Shown here: positions 12,801-27,800 of the stretch, in pieces
Layout of the letters: each line of letters starts with the position of its first letter
How positions within the stretch are numbered: position 1 is the stretch's first letter
Source: Zoroaster sp. YZ-2022
Taxonomy: Eukaryota; Echinodermata; Asteroidea; Forcipulatida; Zoroasteridae
Direction: 5' to 3'
NCBI GenBank assembly: GCA_029582265.1
Contig: CM055819.1
Span: forward strand, 10,279,087-10,343,086
DNA length: 64,000 nucleotides
Notes under the pieces: generated by a model
Database searches by the model: none
Seen by the model: only the letters and a program-made list of their open reading frames with translations
What the model was told of the DNA's origin: nothing
Made by a program: the position numbers and the translations under genes

Positions 12801-15800
12801 GCATTGTACCACAAACAAATAAGGTTTGTTTATGTCAGAATACATCAGGGCATAATAATATTACCCATAATAATATTACCCATAATGCATAATAACATCC
12901 TGTATATATAAAAAAAAAAATCATAAAATACAACCTTGATACAACATACTGTATGTTGTTTTCTGTTATGCAATAATGTAAACAATCAAGGTCAAGTGTG
13001 GAAATTATTAATAATATTTTTCATATTTTGCCAATTGAAGAGAGTAAGGTATCAAAATAAAGGATATGACTTTCTGAGTGTGAATATTGAGATGGGTGTC
13101 ATGTTGGGAATACCCATAATGCATTGCAGCCATCCAAATGTAAATTTATGTTTATCGTTCCGTAGAATAAATATCAATAAATCAACAAGGTATTGGAAAT
13201 ATGCATTGTATGATAAACAAAGGTGGTTTATTTATGTTAGAATATGTCAGGGCATAATAATATTACCCATAATGGTTTGAAACCCACTGTTTATGTAACA
13301 AAAATCATAATTTACAACATTGATACAATTTACCGTATCGCTATATCGCTATTGTACTTGGTACATATGACCTCAGATTAACAGCTTTTACGGTCGTTTT
13401 TTCCCTAAAAATCAAAACTTCTATCACTGTCAGGGTGTTCAAAGTCAACATCATCAGCATAATCACCTCCATCAGTACTTCCCACTTTATAATTCCATGA
13501 AAATAGCGTGTGTTTCGCATCTTGTTGCGAGTTCCATGGAGGCCGCCATTTTGTCAATCAACGTGTGTGGTAAACCGCATAGGGTCATGTGTAATTAACG
13601 TAAACAAAAACTTGACACAATCTGAGCTCGGATCGGAATGTTTCGTCAGTTCTCGTAGTCATAAACATCATCAATAATCAATATTTATTAGCTAATTTGC
13701 ATTGAAGGTACATGACCTCGAATTCTTATTGGTTATTTGCGTATTCTGTTGTCAAAACAAGTCAAAACACAACGATGTTGTCAGGTGATGACGTCGGGCC
13801 TATGTCGTGTGCGTGTTGGGCTTCTAAAAGGGCGCGCCGTCCGATTACGACGCGCATATGGGCTTCTAAAAGGGCGCGCCGTCCAGAAAGAGTTAATGGA
13901 GATGAGCGCAACAAAGGACAGGGTAAGGTAAGGAGAATTTATAAATTCACTGGTATGTTTACATTAAAATTGAAATATATAACTCAAATTATTTGCTTTC
14001 TAATCACATGTATTTCATTTAAAATTTCATTTAAAGGTAAGTCATAATATAATTTAAAATTATGTTATCCAAATTAAATAATCTAAAGCAGGGGTGGCCT
14101 ACCTGCGGCCCGCGAACCCGCAGGCGGCCCGCAGTCCGCATGCGGTCCGCTGAGTGATTTAATGCGGCCCTCGAAGCCTCTTCAGGAAAGAAATATATAT
14201 ATTAATTGGCTATTTTCGGCGAGAGTTTGTGTTTGAAAATAACTGCCAAACCATCACCACCACTTCTGCCGCCTTGTTGTGGAGGTAACTTTAAAAGCAT
14301 AGCCATTTCGAACCAACTCACTGATACAAATGCCATGTTAACAGAATTACTGAGCAAAGTCTCAGTGAAGGCAACAATATCATAAGAACATGATGCAACA
14401 ATTTTGGATGAAACATATGTGACCTGTCACCACGAAACCCGGACAAAGTTGGAAAATTTTATTTTGAGTTTTTGTTATTTTCATATTCTCCAGTTCAAAA
14501 GCTTTTGAATGATTATAAACTTGTAGGGGTAACCCTTTCCTGTAATCCCCTCAGGAGGGGATTAAGCCCCCCCCAACATGCCCAATCAATAACAAGTCAA
14601 TCAGAGAAAAGAAGTCCACGCTTCTTGTTCATCAACATCGCTCCGAAAATAGGGTAAAAATGTATTTTACCTTAACAGATTTAATTTATTTTTAAAGTAA
14701 AATGATAGATGAATATGTAAAACATACGGTCATCCCAAAATCCAAAAATGGACGATTCCACCCTGAAATGACTTTACACGCTGTTTACTCGAAATGGATC
14801 GGTGTGACTTTGTCCGGGTTTCGTGGTGACAGGTCACATATTGTCTTATATACAAATGTTACATTTGACAAATATGGGAGTGCCATGGGCGAGCGGTTTA
14901 GTGCATTGGATTTGTGTTCTGGTGGCTGAGTCATCAGAATGTGGGTTCGAATCCTGTCCGTGACCGTGGTACTTGTGTCCTTGAGCAAGATACTTTACCA
15001 TAATTGCTTCTCTCCACCCAGGAGTAAATGGGTACCTGTGAGGGCAGAGTTGGTTGTTGTGTTTGATTAGCCCATATGCACCAAAATGGCAGCAATTGAG
15101 CTGTATACTCCCCAGGGAGCTGAGATGGTTTCTGGAATGATTTATGTGCCTGATGAGCAGGGGTAATAATGTACAGCGCGCTTTAAAATGCCCGACATTA
15201 TTTATTTTATTAAAGAAAACTGAATCACTGTAACTGACATTCTGAGGAAATAGACATGGCCTATTAACACAAAGCTATTGTTTTATTCTATTAATTGAAA
15301 CTGTGATATTAAAAAAGGGAACTTTGTCATGGTTTTAAATCTATTATTTTAATTTTAAAAATACCTTTTTTGATGAAAACTCCCTGATCGCTTAGCCTCC
15401 TTAACTTGTTAGTCTCGTCTACATCTGTTGGTAAATGAGGAGCTGTTGAAAACACAAGAACGCTGAATTATGTACAAAAAAGAACATCTTTTCAAAACAT
15501 TTTTTTTTAAGATTTGAAAACTGTTGTCATGTAATAAAATTACATAATGGATTGAGAGCCAGTTAACCAAGGAACTTGATCTTACTAGTTGGCAGCTTGG
15601 ATTGAGAGCCAGCTAAATAACCATGATACATGTAATAAGAGCCAATGAACTTAATCTTACCAAGGCAGCTTGGATTGAGAGTAACTGCTCTCCTTGCTCC
15701 CTTGTTGATTATTGACAGCACCCTTGGTACTGTTCCAATAAGAGTAATTAATGTTGAATGGCCATAGTCTGTTGGTTGAAGCTCTACACCATGTAGTTCA

Positions 15801-18800
15801 TGGTACTGAGTTATTAACTCCTGAAATGTCATACTCAGACGATTATCTCTTATCAACACACTGCGTACTTTCTGTGCAAACTGATGAACAGAAGTCAGCT
15901 CTATGTAGCAATCATCCATCCATTCATTCTTCACCTAAAGTCATAGGTTAATTAATTGAATCAAGTTTATATAATATTCAATGTGGATTCTTATGACCAG
16001 TAACAGGGTATACATGTGGATTCAAACATTCAATAATAGGTATACATGTGGATTCCAGCAATCAGTAGAATGGTACACTTGATTGAGGATTCAAGCAAAC
16101 ATAATATAAGATTTGTATATATCGTTTCGGTTTATCTCAACTATCGCTAATGAGAAAACAACCTTATCACACAACTCATAACTCAACTGTCGCTAAGTGA
16201 GATTATGGTTCAGGGAGAACCATGCGGACTTCACAGGTCTTTTCTGTTTTGATTAGCACGCTCTAATCTTCGTCAGGAGAATGAAGAGGTTTGGAGATGT
16301 AGTATTTGCTAGGATTATATGTTGAATGGGAAGTGTTCTGATTGGTGCCTAGTGGAGTGTGTCGGATGTTACCCCTGCTGTGTGATGTGTTGCCCACCGT
16401 GGCAATGTGTGTGTGCGAGTTGCCTGCTGTGTGTGAGTTGCCTGCTGTGTGTGAGTTGCCTGCTGTGTGTGAGTTGCCTGCTGTGTGTGAGTTGCCTGCT
16501 GTGTGTGAGTTGCCTGCTGTGTGTGGGTTGCCTGCTGTGTGTGAGTTGCCTGCTGTGTGTGAGTTGCCTGCTGTGTGTGAGTTGCCTGCTGTGTGTGAGT
16601 TGCCTGCTGTGTGTGAGTTGCCTGCTGTGTGTGAGTTGCCTGCTGTGTGTGAGTTGCCTGCTGTGTGTGAGTTGCCTGCTGTGTGTGGGTTGCCTGCTGT
16701 GTGTGAGTTGCCTGCTGTGTGTGAGTTGCCTGCTCACTCAGGCATGTCAGTAGACTGTGGGTTCTCCCTGAATCACATTGTCACTTAGCGATAGTTGAGA
16801 AACAAGTTGCCCAATATTGGTTCTCCCCTGAACCATAATCTCACTTAGCGACCGTTGAGATACGAGTTGTGCTATATTGGTTCTCCCCTGAACCATAATC
16901 TCACTTAGCAACAGTTGAGATACGAGTTGTGCGATAAGGTTCTTCTCAGAACCTGTTACCTCACTTAGCGATAGTTGAGATAAACACATGGTGTTACCGC
17001 AAACCAAAACGATATCAATACTCCACCATGCAAAGCCTTAAAGATTTGTATAACCATGTCATTATGATTGTAATGAAATTCTTACCGTGAGAACATAGTG
17101 TAGCGTTTTCATGAGCGTGACCAGTCTGCTATGTCCATACTCAATGGGAACCAGTTGTTGATGCCACACTCTTTGATATTCATGTGAGATATCCTTCATA
17201 AGTAAATGACCTTCATCCGATTCTAGGAGGACCACTAGAACCTGTTGGGCTAACTGGCTCAGATGCATCTTATCTATCAGATGCAGTCGTTTCTCACAGC
17301 CATCACTGACAATCTGAAAATGTGTTACAAACTTCAGAGTACAGCTACTAAAATGAAAATTGTGCACTTTATGGTTAAAGCATGACATGTTGTGCAGGGA
17401 TTTGAAATGGACCAACTGGCTCTCAATCAATCCAATATTATTTGTTGGAAACATCTTGGATCATAAGCTATTTATAGTGAGACCCAAACATGAGGCCACA
17501 TTATTTTAAGAGTGTCACAACACTAACAATAAAAAAACATGACTTCAGCAATGAAAATGTTTAAATTTGTGTCTTAATTGGAAACAGGATGAAGGTAAAA
17601 CATTTTCAGACGTAGACCCAGAGCCCTGCTCTTGTATTCTGCCTCAATATTAAAAAAGCAGGCGGTACAAGACCAAAAAAAACTGTTTTTTACATTTCTA
17701 CATACAATATCAACAGCAGCATGAAGAATCATTTTTTGAGGTAGACCTGTGTTGGCCCAGTACTTTCAAGTTTGCTCCCTTTACTTGAAATCATGGATCC
17801 GCCCCTAAAATTGGTTAAACACAAGATGGGTCTACATCTAGATATATCAATTACCTAAAATTTCAGATAAATAGTTACACAAAGCTGGGCTGTCAGATTG
17901 GTTTTTGGTCTTTGTTCCCCCAACTTTCCAAAAACATATATGTCATTATCTCATTCAGACGAAAAAGGATGCAAAATAATACTTAATGACCTCTTCTGCC
18001 CCAACTTAAAAAAAAGGCAAGATCCAAGATGTGTCCTAAGATTAAAATGATATTTATGTTAAATTTAATCAGTGTGAGAAGTTTCATGCTTTCTTTTGAC
18101 TACCAAATTCATTGTTCTTACATGTACATCCCATAAGTATGGCAGAGGAGGTACAACTCGACGTTTCGATCAGTATGCTCTGATCGTCCTCAGGAGAAAC
18201 CTCAATTGAGAATTTCACATGGTGTCACCGCAATTATTCTTACTTATCCTCCTCACCATGCAAAGCTACAAGTTTTACCTAGAGAAAACTTAAATTTTTA
18301 AAATTTGTTCTTCCACTCTCAGAGAAATGGGCACTCGGAACAATGTTTTCAATCCATTAGTTCATAAACACATTGTCAGACCTTTCCTGAATGGTACAAT
18401 ATTGGTAATTACAAAATTATCAAATTAACCCTAACTCCCTAGGCCCATTTGCTTACACATAACCTGAATCCTTCCTAACTCCCTAGGCCCATTTGCTTAC
18501 ACATAACCTGAATCCTTCCTAACTCCCTAGGCCCATTTGCTTACACATAACCTGAATCCTTCCTAACTCCCTAGGCCCATTTGCTTACACATAACCTGAA
18601 TCCTTCCTAACTCCCTAGGCCCATTTGCTTACACATAACCTGAATCCTTCCTAACTCCCTAGGCCCATTTGCTTACACATAACCTGAATCCTTCCTAACT
18701 CCCTAGGCCCATTTGCTTACACATAACCTGAATCCTCCAAAATCTTTCAGTAGTAAAGCAAGCACATGACATGTATGCACACGTTTCTAATCTGTAATAC

Positions 18801-21800
18801 ATGTACATGGCCAGGGACCCTCCCTGCATGCATAGAGCAATAAACAGTGTCCACTGACCCAAGCACTGACCTTGCAATCACTACAACAAACATGGACGTA
18901 CATGTACCATGGAAAGGCAAGTATGCCTAATAACCTCAATCCTCCAAAATCATTCACTTTAGCAAAGAGCATGTAACCTCAATCCTTCAAAATCCTTCAC
19001 TTTAACAAAGAGGATTTGGGAGGATTTGGGAAGGTTAGGGTTAATGAAGTATTATCTTATAAACCTAGTCCGTATACTTATCAGTTATCCTGAGAAATGA
19101 TTTTGTTTCCAACATTTGGCAACCAATTTGTTGCTGTCTAATCATTATCAGTCAAACTTGATTGTCAAGATGTCTAGACACAAGAATACACTAGATCATC
19201 AATGTGTGTTTTCATCGGCTCAGCTACAGTAGATACATGTACAGGAATTCATGAGAAACCAGTGTGTAATGCTATGCCAGGTTAGATGACAAAGAATGCA
19301 TCCAATAATTATAAATGCATTTTGAAAAAAATATTCAAACAGACATAATTGCAAGCAGCAACATTTTACAATATTTACCAGTAGAAAACGTACTTGAAAT
19401 TGTTTGTATTCTGTACATATCAATATGTACAGCTTCTATAATGTATTTATACCTCCAGCCTGCTTACCTCAACAACATGTGGAAATTGAGCCATCAACTC
19501 ATGTATATACCTGACACCAAAGTCCTTGAAGTAGATAGGATAAGTGTAAGATTTAGCATACATCTGATGGAATATATCTAAGCTGATGAGATGAAGATGA
19601 CTTCTCTGAAGCATTTGAGATGTATGATGAGCTACAAGTGACATCTGTTCATTCCTTGTTAGTGTAACTACACGTTCATCACCCTGCTCTTCAATCTAGT
19701 CAAATAAAACACACAAACTGTCACACATCATACAAAAAACAAAACAACAACTATATAATCAAGATGTATCAAGAGAAATACAATATTGCTGTATACATAA
19801 ATTTATGTTAAACTAAAATACAATGAACCTCTATCAAACAGTTTTAAATTGTTGTTTTCCCCCAAATACTTAATCACTGTTAAAAATGAATTGCACATAA
19901 ATCATTTCCTTTCAAGTTCTTTGCGGAAACTCAACTGATGGAAGCCTTGGGGGGTTTCATTACAGAATCTTGCCTACCCCTCCCTTGCATGATTTACTTG
20001 ATATTACTTGATTAGGTGTATACCATCCTTCACTTACAATGGTAATAATTAATATGGAGTAAACCAACCTTTGCTGGCAATGGTAATAATTGACATGGAA
20101 TAAACATACCTCAATGACATCTTGCAATGCTTCAAACAGCTCTAAAAGTTTATTGAAGCCATAGTCACCAACTCGACACTGATGGCCAAAGTGATGGTGA
20201 AAAGCAGGAATGAATTTAGAGAAGAGAATTCTGTAGCGAGGCTGGTAGGAAAGGAGCTCTACAACCTCTCTGCTGAACTTGCGCATACGAATCAGTTCTT
20301 CTTTAGTTTGCTCTGGAAATACAACGATGAATGGAATGAAAAATAATGTGCCACAACATTTTATAAATAAAATGGCATTAGATTTAAATTAACTGAACAA
20401 ATATCAGGCTTCTATGTTTGCATGGCCTAATGTAGCCCGGGGTAAAATACATTTAGATTTTGATATGTCCGAGTAAACATGTGTTCGAATAAATGTGTGT
20501 TCACATGAACATACATGTAGGTGCTTTTTTTAGATTGTTTTTTATAAGTGCCCTGGGTTACTTCAAAACTTTGCCCCTGGTCTAGTTTAAATTTGTATTT
20601 TTTTTTTTTGAGTAATCGTTGTTTGTTATGTAATATAACATTTTGCATCATCATGGTTTTGTGGAGACAGCAACTTTTAATGAATTGGGTGTGATTGAAA
20701 GATGGGTGCGTTTGTTTGTCTTTTGACCATTGTATTAACTTATTTGTGAGCGTTCAATATTGTTTCCCGTGTTTCATCTTGGACTGTGTTTCTGTGTGTG
20801 CATTGTGTTTGTATCTTTGTTTTTTTCTTGTTATGACCAATTCTGTGTTTTAATTTGGTTAGGTTGATGTGATCCTCTATTTGGTTAGGCTGATGTGATC
20901 TTCTAATTTTGTTAATTAACTTCCTTTTTGTTATTTAACTTATTTTTGTTCTTGTATTTTATATATATATATATATATTTTTACTACACATATTTTATGT
21001 AATTTTAAGCTATTCAATGTAAAATCTGAATGAAATTCGGCTATGAAGTTGTCATGTTAAAATTTTAATAAACCAATAATAGAAACACGCAAACATGACA
21101 TTTGTTCTTGATATAAATGTATTCATATGTATACTGGTTTGAAGCACATGGTTTGTGAATGACATGGGTGTTTATGAGGTTGTATGTAGGGCACCATTCA
21201 TACAATATAGACAATAGAGAATAAATTACTCGTGGAAGCATTCAAATTAAAACCACATTAAATAATAAAAGATATAATGAGAAAGATTATTAATACTTTG
21301 AAGTCATCAAAAGCTTTAAGATAAATAAATCAACAATTTGATTCCATAAATCATTATTGCGATTGGTCAAAATAGTGTTTTTTTCTACCAACACAGCAAT
21401 TTGCATTGGAATATAATAAAACCAGTGGCATAGCCAGGATTTTCAGAGTGGGGGGGGGGGGGGGTCAATTTACTGACACAAAACTAGGTTAAGAAATACC
21501 AACAAGTTCTTGAATTTACAGACAGACTATTTTGAATAAAAAACAATGAATGTGGCCTTTATTGAAAATGAACTGAAAAGGAATTAATTTAGAATGTCAA
21601 TAAATAAATATTACATAGAGCACTTTATAAAACCCAATGAAAGGCAATGAGCCGTTTTACCTCTCTTTGGTATGAAGACTATGGTATTATCTCCATTCCA
21701 GCTTATCTGTATCAATATAAAACAAAACTCAATCAAAAACAGATATCATGTTTATACTTATTAACTAGGTACTTTTCATGTTGGTGATATATTGGAACTG

Positions 21801-24800
21801 TATATGGCCATATGAGGGCGCCTGCATGCAAAACTGTGGCTGTCAGACAGCTATTGCGATGGACCTTTGTTTTGTAAGGAATAAGGAACATTTTGCATGG
21901 ATTGTAATCAGTGGATCAACATTTTAACTGTGGTTGGCAACAGATTTTGCCAATAATTGATGGTATCAATCTTCCATAGACATAATGCATGTAGTTGTGT
22001 TTCAGATTTTGTCACTTTTAAGAATAGTAAACATTTCCAGTTCAAATTTAGGAAAGAGTACTACTCTATTCTAAATTCCATGTTAGAATGAAAATTATGT
22101 CACAACAAAATAAGCTGAAACTTTTGCAGGTTAGTTGTTTATTATATATCTTGATTCAAAAGAAGTATGCATACCAGAAAAAGCAGTTCTGCCAACATTA
22201 CCAATGTTGTACATTCTCATTAAATGCAGTCCAATGCACCATTAATAAACACTTATGCTGCAATCTAAATGATATCATAACTGCCTTCACAATTACTTAA
22301 GCACAGTCTTTGATGTGAATGCATCATTTATTTGGATTATATCATTGCATAGGTCTCAACTCATATTGGCAGAGCTCAAAACCATTTGAAACCATATGTT
22401 CTTGTGTTATTGATACCAATAACAATCCAATCATGTATACTTGCTGTCTTTTATAAATCAAATCCTGTTATTCCTCATGATACAAATTACTCTTTTCCAA
22501 CAAAAATGTATGTTTTTCAATATCCCACATAAATTACCAGCCTTTGGGAATATAGCAAATATTTATTATTACAACTTAAGGTAGTGATCCTTGGCCAATA
22601 TGTTTAGCCACATGGTGATAATTGGAGTTTTCCATTGAGTACATTATTGAAATCTCGTATTGATGAAGCTTTGTAACATCAATTCTAGATGACATCATTA
22701 GCTGCTTCATTGCTTTTGCAAAACTGTAGGTTCTCAAGGTTGCAATTCACCAATCTAGATTTGACAATAGTCCCTGCCCACCCTTAGCAATGTCTAGTAT
22801 TGCATCAAGACATTAACCCTCCTACTCTAGGTGCACTTTCGTGGCAAGTAGCTATAGTGGTCAAAACTGCCTGTTTTGACTGTTGTCCTAAATGTGAACA
22901 CAGGGGCATTTTTGACTGGTTTTGACTGTAATTTTGACCACCCTGAACAATACCAGACAATGCTTTTACCAGTCAAAAACGGTCAAATAATTTTGACCTG
23001 TAAATGTACTTACTACACGTAAGGTTTGACAGTGTTTGACTTACAAGTGCACTAGATATACCTTGGCAAGTATATCAACATTTTGACCCTTGCATTAGTA
23101 CGAGGGTTAATGAGAAATATATTTACATTGCACAGTGTGCAGGTACAGTGCGATGCAAACAAATGTTTGGGTTCAAGAATAAGCTGTACATGCAAGTTCA
23201 ACTTCATTCTTAACATTATGGCTTTCTATAAACATGAGGTGGAAAATAGCATTGGATAAATAAGTACATGTAAATCATGCAAAGTATGGTTTTGTTCACC
23301 CCAAAAGTGGATACTTTTAGACTACATAACTCTGGGAAGCATAAGACCACATTGTGTGTTCCTGTTATTTATAGTGTGGGTGATTGGCATTGCATTTTGC
23401 ATACTGAAACATTTCTGCAGGTTCTGTATATAGCACACGCTTAATTTGAGAACCCTGACAGACTAACTTGCTGTTCATTTACAGTCTTACCATGGCCATA
23501 TTTTCAGGGACCTCAGTAAGTAAATCTTGGATGTCACATACACCATAATCTACTACATTCCACAGTTTGTTAAAACATCGAAAATATGCTGATGGAAATT
23601 CCTGAAGTGTCATCTGAAAAGGATAATAAAAGAAACCATATGAAATAATACTTGCTACTCCAGCCAAAAGACCCTTTATTGACCACTATACCATATCATA
23701 TTTTATTCCCTTTGCAAAGATACAAATGATTAATTTTTGTGTATGGACAATTTGGAGCTCAAAATACAAGCTTCCAATTGATACCTAAAGTTGCTACATA
23801 AAGGAAAGTCAATTTATTACATCAGAAAGATTTGTACACTGTCATATATGCTAATTTGCTTCTATAATTAGAAAAATAATAGTTGCTAAAATGGGGAGAA
23901 AATCGGCAAAACTGCTATTTGTTTATTTTTTTCCAGAATTTGTAAGCTTCCACAAAGTTGTGCTTATGAGATCAAATGTTAAGCAAATAATTTTGCTGCT
24001 GTTCGGTCCATCATACATGTCTAGATTTTACCAGAAATAATTATCTTTTGTATCCAGAAAGTGGTAATAAATGACCAAAGAACTTCAAGTATATCTTTCT
24101 TCTAGGTAAAGTTTTTTCCTTATTTTGGCAAAGTTGCAGTCATTCACAAAAGTTAGTCCTCTGTCCATTTCTGTTTCTCTATAAAATCAATCACTTAAAC
24201 AGATGACAATATATGCACCGACTGCAAAAAGTATTGACCAACTATGATGTGTTCGGGTGCTTTTCACAGTAAATTTTAAGGGTACTTTGTGGTATGATCA
24301 AGCTTGATTTCTATTATTAACAATTCAAGTTTTGCCAATCAAGGAACAGTCTGAAAAGTTATTGCCTTATCGTGGTTGACTGGGGGATTAATGAATGAAT
24401 GTTAATTTTGTAAAATGTTCAAAAAACGAAGTTAGTAATGTTGCTTGAGTTCACAGGCAATTTCAATGGGCGCTGGTACGGTATTACCACCCATGCTGTA
24501 GTGATTGTGTGAAAGTGCACGTGTGAACTTCACATGGCACTACTTATGTATAGGGGTTGGCCTAATTGTCAATTGCTCCAACCCCATATATCAGGAGAAA
24601 AAACACATGTGCGAAGCTCATAAACTGGGCAGGTGTTGCATGTTTTTGGGGATTGTCATTCGTTAGCAGAAAACCAGTTCCATGCATGGCATGTATGTGG
24701 TACATTGGAGTTACATGCACACAGGTAAAACCAAATGTACTGGTGTATGCATTCACCGTAGCATCAACACCATCATGAAGTTATCGTTGACAATGTATGT

Positions 24801-27800
24801 CAGACATACGTACACCTGGTCTGGACGAAAACAAATTCGGTCTGGACAGAAACAAACCCTGTGAGGCCAAAAAAGAAAGTCCCCAGTTTCTGGTCTTGGC
24901 GCGCGTTGCCTCAGACGCACGCGTTAGCATTTTTAATTTTTTAAATTTTTTTGTGCTATGAAACAATGTCCAATTGCAGCTACAATTGCTGGATTGATTG
25001 GAATTCTGCCGCACTGTGCTTTAAAACGACTTTTTCACACAGGGATATGAATGTCTCTTAGCCACCATACTTTGTATATGGGAAATTTGGTCCCCGCATA
25101 TATATGTATCACGTATTTCCCCGTTGGCAAAAAAAAAAAAAAAAGCCGACCGATGACCAGAAACCATAGACTTTTTTGGGCTTTATTGGTCGGAAATATA
25201 AAGTTACCTCAGCTTTGGGTATTAAAAGTATATATTTCGGGAATGGTTTATTATTAAAACACCTTGAACACCTAAATTAAGGATAACATTATCGTCAGGG
25301 CAAACAACTAACCTGCTTACTGGCCTGTGACTTGAGCACCTTAAGTAAGTCTTGTGAGAAGCGCTTGATCTGAGTACGATAAGTCAATGTTAGGAGCTTG
25401 TTCTCCGTCATTCCAAGCACCTAAATAGAAAACAAACATAAATCCAGAATTCAATCATGTTGCTTACTGCTGATCACTATTCAGTAGGATTGACAGGATC
25501 AGGAAACTGACAGGGACTTTACTGTGAATGTTCCTACCACGGCTACTATGTGACTGCACACAAAAGGCAGACCATGGAGCACTCTGGTTCTAGAAAGAGG
25601 CATCCACCAGGCCATATCTTGTTACCAGCGATGGAAAAACATTTAATTGGTGGAAGGAATAAAGAAGATCTAAATAAAAGAATGATTTTTAACTTTATAG
25701 ATTAAAATAAAGGAAATAAGAAGGAAAGTGAATACATAAGCTGTTGTGCTTTTGTTGTGCAACAGAAATTTTGAAACACTGAAAGAATTACGATAAGAAA
25801 CTAGTTTTGAGTTTGGGTAATTTTATACTTTCAACATTTCTTTATGTTCCATTCTAGATTCACATTCTCTCATGGAAAGCGACTCTGTCCACTTCCTTAC
25901 AAATCCTACCTTTGCACAAGAACAAGTACTTTTAGAAACAAAATAAGAAAGTAGATATATAAACTACAGTAATACCTGCAGAGCATGTGATATTGCATCA
26001 AAGAGTTCAATAAGCTTCAGGAATCCATAATCAGCTACGCGACACTGACGTCCAAAATGATGATGGTAACTAGGAATGAACTTTGAGAAGGGAAGTCGAC
26101 ATTTTGTGGTGTGTTTGAGTAGCTCTACTGCCTCCTTACTAAACTGGAAGAGCTGTGGAGGTAGCAAGGGTGTTGAACTTCTGCTTCCTTTTTATACATA
26201 ATAACAAAATCATCATAAATATCCTAAACATACGCATGCTTAAAGAGACAGTCTTAACAATTATCATTTTGACCCAATTTCAGAGACTATGTTGTCAGAA
26301 AAATAACCAAATGAAGTATTGTCATGTTAACACACAATTAAACAAACTTTTTCTTTGACTGCTTTTGGCTTCACATGCAGATAAGCCGCAGGTCATCAAT
26401 GTACAGTATAGTGTGACATCACAATATGACAAGAAGCTTACAAGTACACATAAAGTGTACATGTATACAACATGTACGTGTACATATAACATGTACACCA
26501 AAGTGGTGATTGTACAGGTATATGACCCCGTCTTATGGTGATTGTATATGACCCCGTCTTATGGTGATTGTATATGACCCCGTCTTGTGGTGATTGTATA
26601 TGACCCCGTCTTATGGTGATTGTATATGACCCCGTCTTGTGGTGATTGTATATGACCCCGTCTTATGGTGATTGTATATGACCCCATCTTGTGGTGATTG
26701 TATATGACCCCATCTTGTGGTGATTGTATATGACCCCATCTTGTGGTGATTGTATATGACCCCGTCTTATGGTGATTGTATATGACCCCGTCTTGTGGTG
26801 ATTGTATGTTTCAGCGTTAAAACAAAAATACGTATTTATTTTCAACAAGACATATTGATTATTTGATGTCATGTTAAATGCATCTCATTTATTGTCACAT
26901 ACCCATTGAGGTATCTGTCTCTGGGTTTCTCTGTTCCCAGTACACAGTTTTGTAGCCATCTCGACTGACTCCTACTCGTACACCTTGGATACAGGTTAAT
27001 AGATGTTCAAGGGGTACTCCTTCATCATAATCCTCTGTCAAAGCTGAGAATTCCGCAGCATAACATACCATGAAACTGTGGTCATCAGAAATGTACAACA
27101 AATTTACAATAGGATTTTGGCTTATTCAAGGCTTGTACAAAAGATCTTAAACAAACAATTAAAGAGTACTATTAGTATTCAAACAATATGAGTATTTTTA
27201 GGAGAATACCATATTTTCAACCAATTAACTATAGGATGTCCTGTCATTGAACAATCACGTCCTGTCTCTAGCAAAGGATCATGGTATAGGATGTTCTGAA
27301 AGAAAATCCAGTAATTTAAGATGAGACATTTCAAAAATGAATTGGGATTTCCCTTTGCATTATAATGTTCATAATTATATCAATTTTGAACAATGAATGT
27401 TTATTTATTCATTGTTGAAATGTTTTACTACCTGATGAGTGGTATCTTTCCATTGTGTATCTGTAGCAATGTATGAACCTGTGCAGAGAACGTCTTTAGT
27501 GATACAATGACAAATGGATCCTGGCTGAGATTCCTGTAAACCTTAGTATCTTGCTTGTCATGAATGCAACAGAATGGCTCACATGGTTCTGGGGTACGAT
27601 CCCTGTTTAAATCATATCAAAATATCATAATTATTTTTCTTTTCATTTATTTTTCGTACCAAATAGGTACAACTTAATTTAACTAAAACAAGACAAAAGT
27701 GACAACAAAGATCCCCTTTTTGCTGCATTTTGGTTTCTTTTGCAATAGGAATTTGAATAATTTCAAAGAGATTTTAGAACATGTTAATGTGAATATTAGA

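Larger units (their letters stand above)
16115..17040. mobile_element. Penelope-like element, family 2, inverted terminal repeats around a minisatellite
   Basis: The left part (16115-16425) is in minus orientation, the right part (about 16745-17040) in plus orientation. Both carry CTCACTTAGCGA and GTTGAGATACGAGTTGTG type blocks and the TGGTTCAGGGAGAACCA hairpin; the right ends ACACATGGTGTTACCGCAAA and CCACCATGCAAAGCC. A hammerhead-like motif lies at 16243-16280. No RT remains. The right edge is about 45 bp from the MARF1 exon S donor. Confidence 0.75.

Noticed and set aside
16319..16788. Three overlapping long open frames (Cys-rich and Pro/Ala/Cys repeats) on both strands
   Set aside because: They are products of an 18-bp tandem repeat; a period divisible by three keeps several frames open. 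No homology.
12081..18737. Arrays considered as CRISPR-like
   Set aside because: The repeats are directly contiguous with no unique spacers, in a eukaryotic intron.
27195..27299. Exon-like minus-strand frame after a TTTCAG acceptor between MARF1 exons K and L
   Set aside because: Exons K and L join in phase without it, and the resulting [13 protein letters not shown] junction matches the family, so an added exon would disrupt LOTUS 2.
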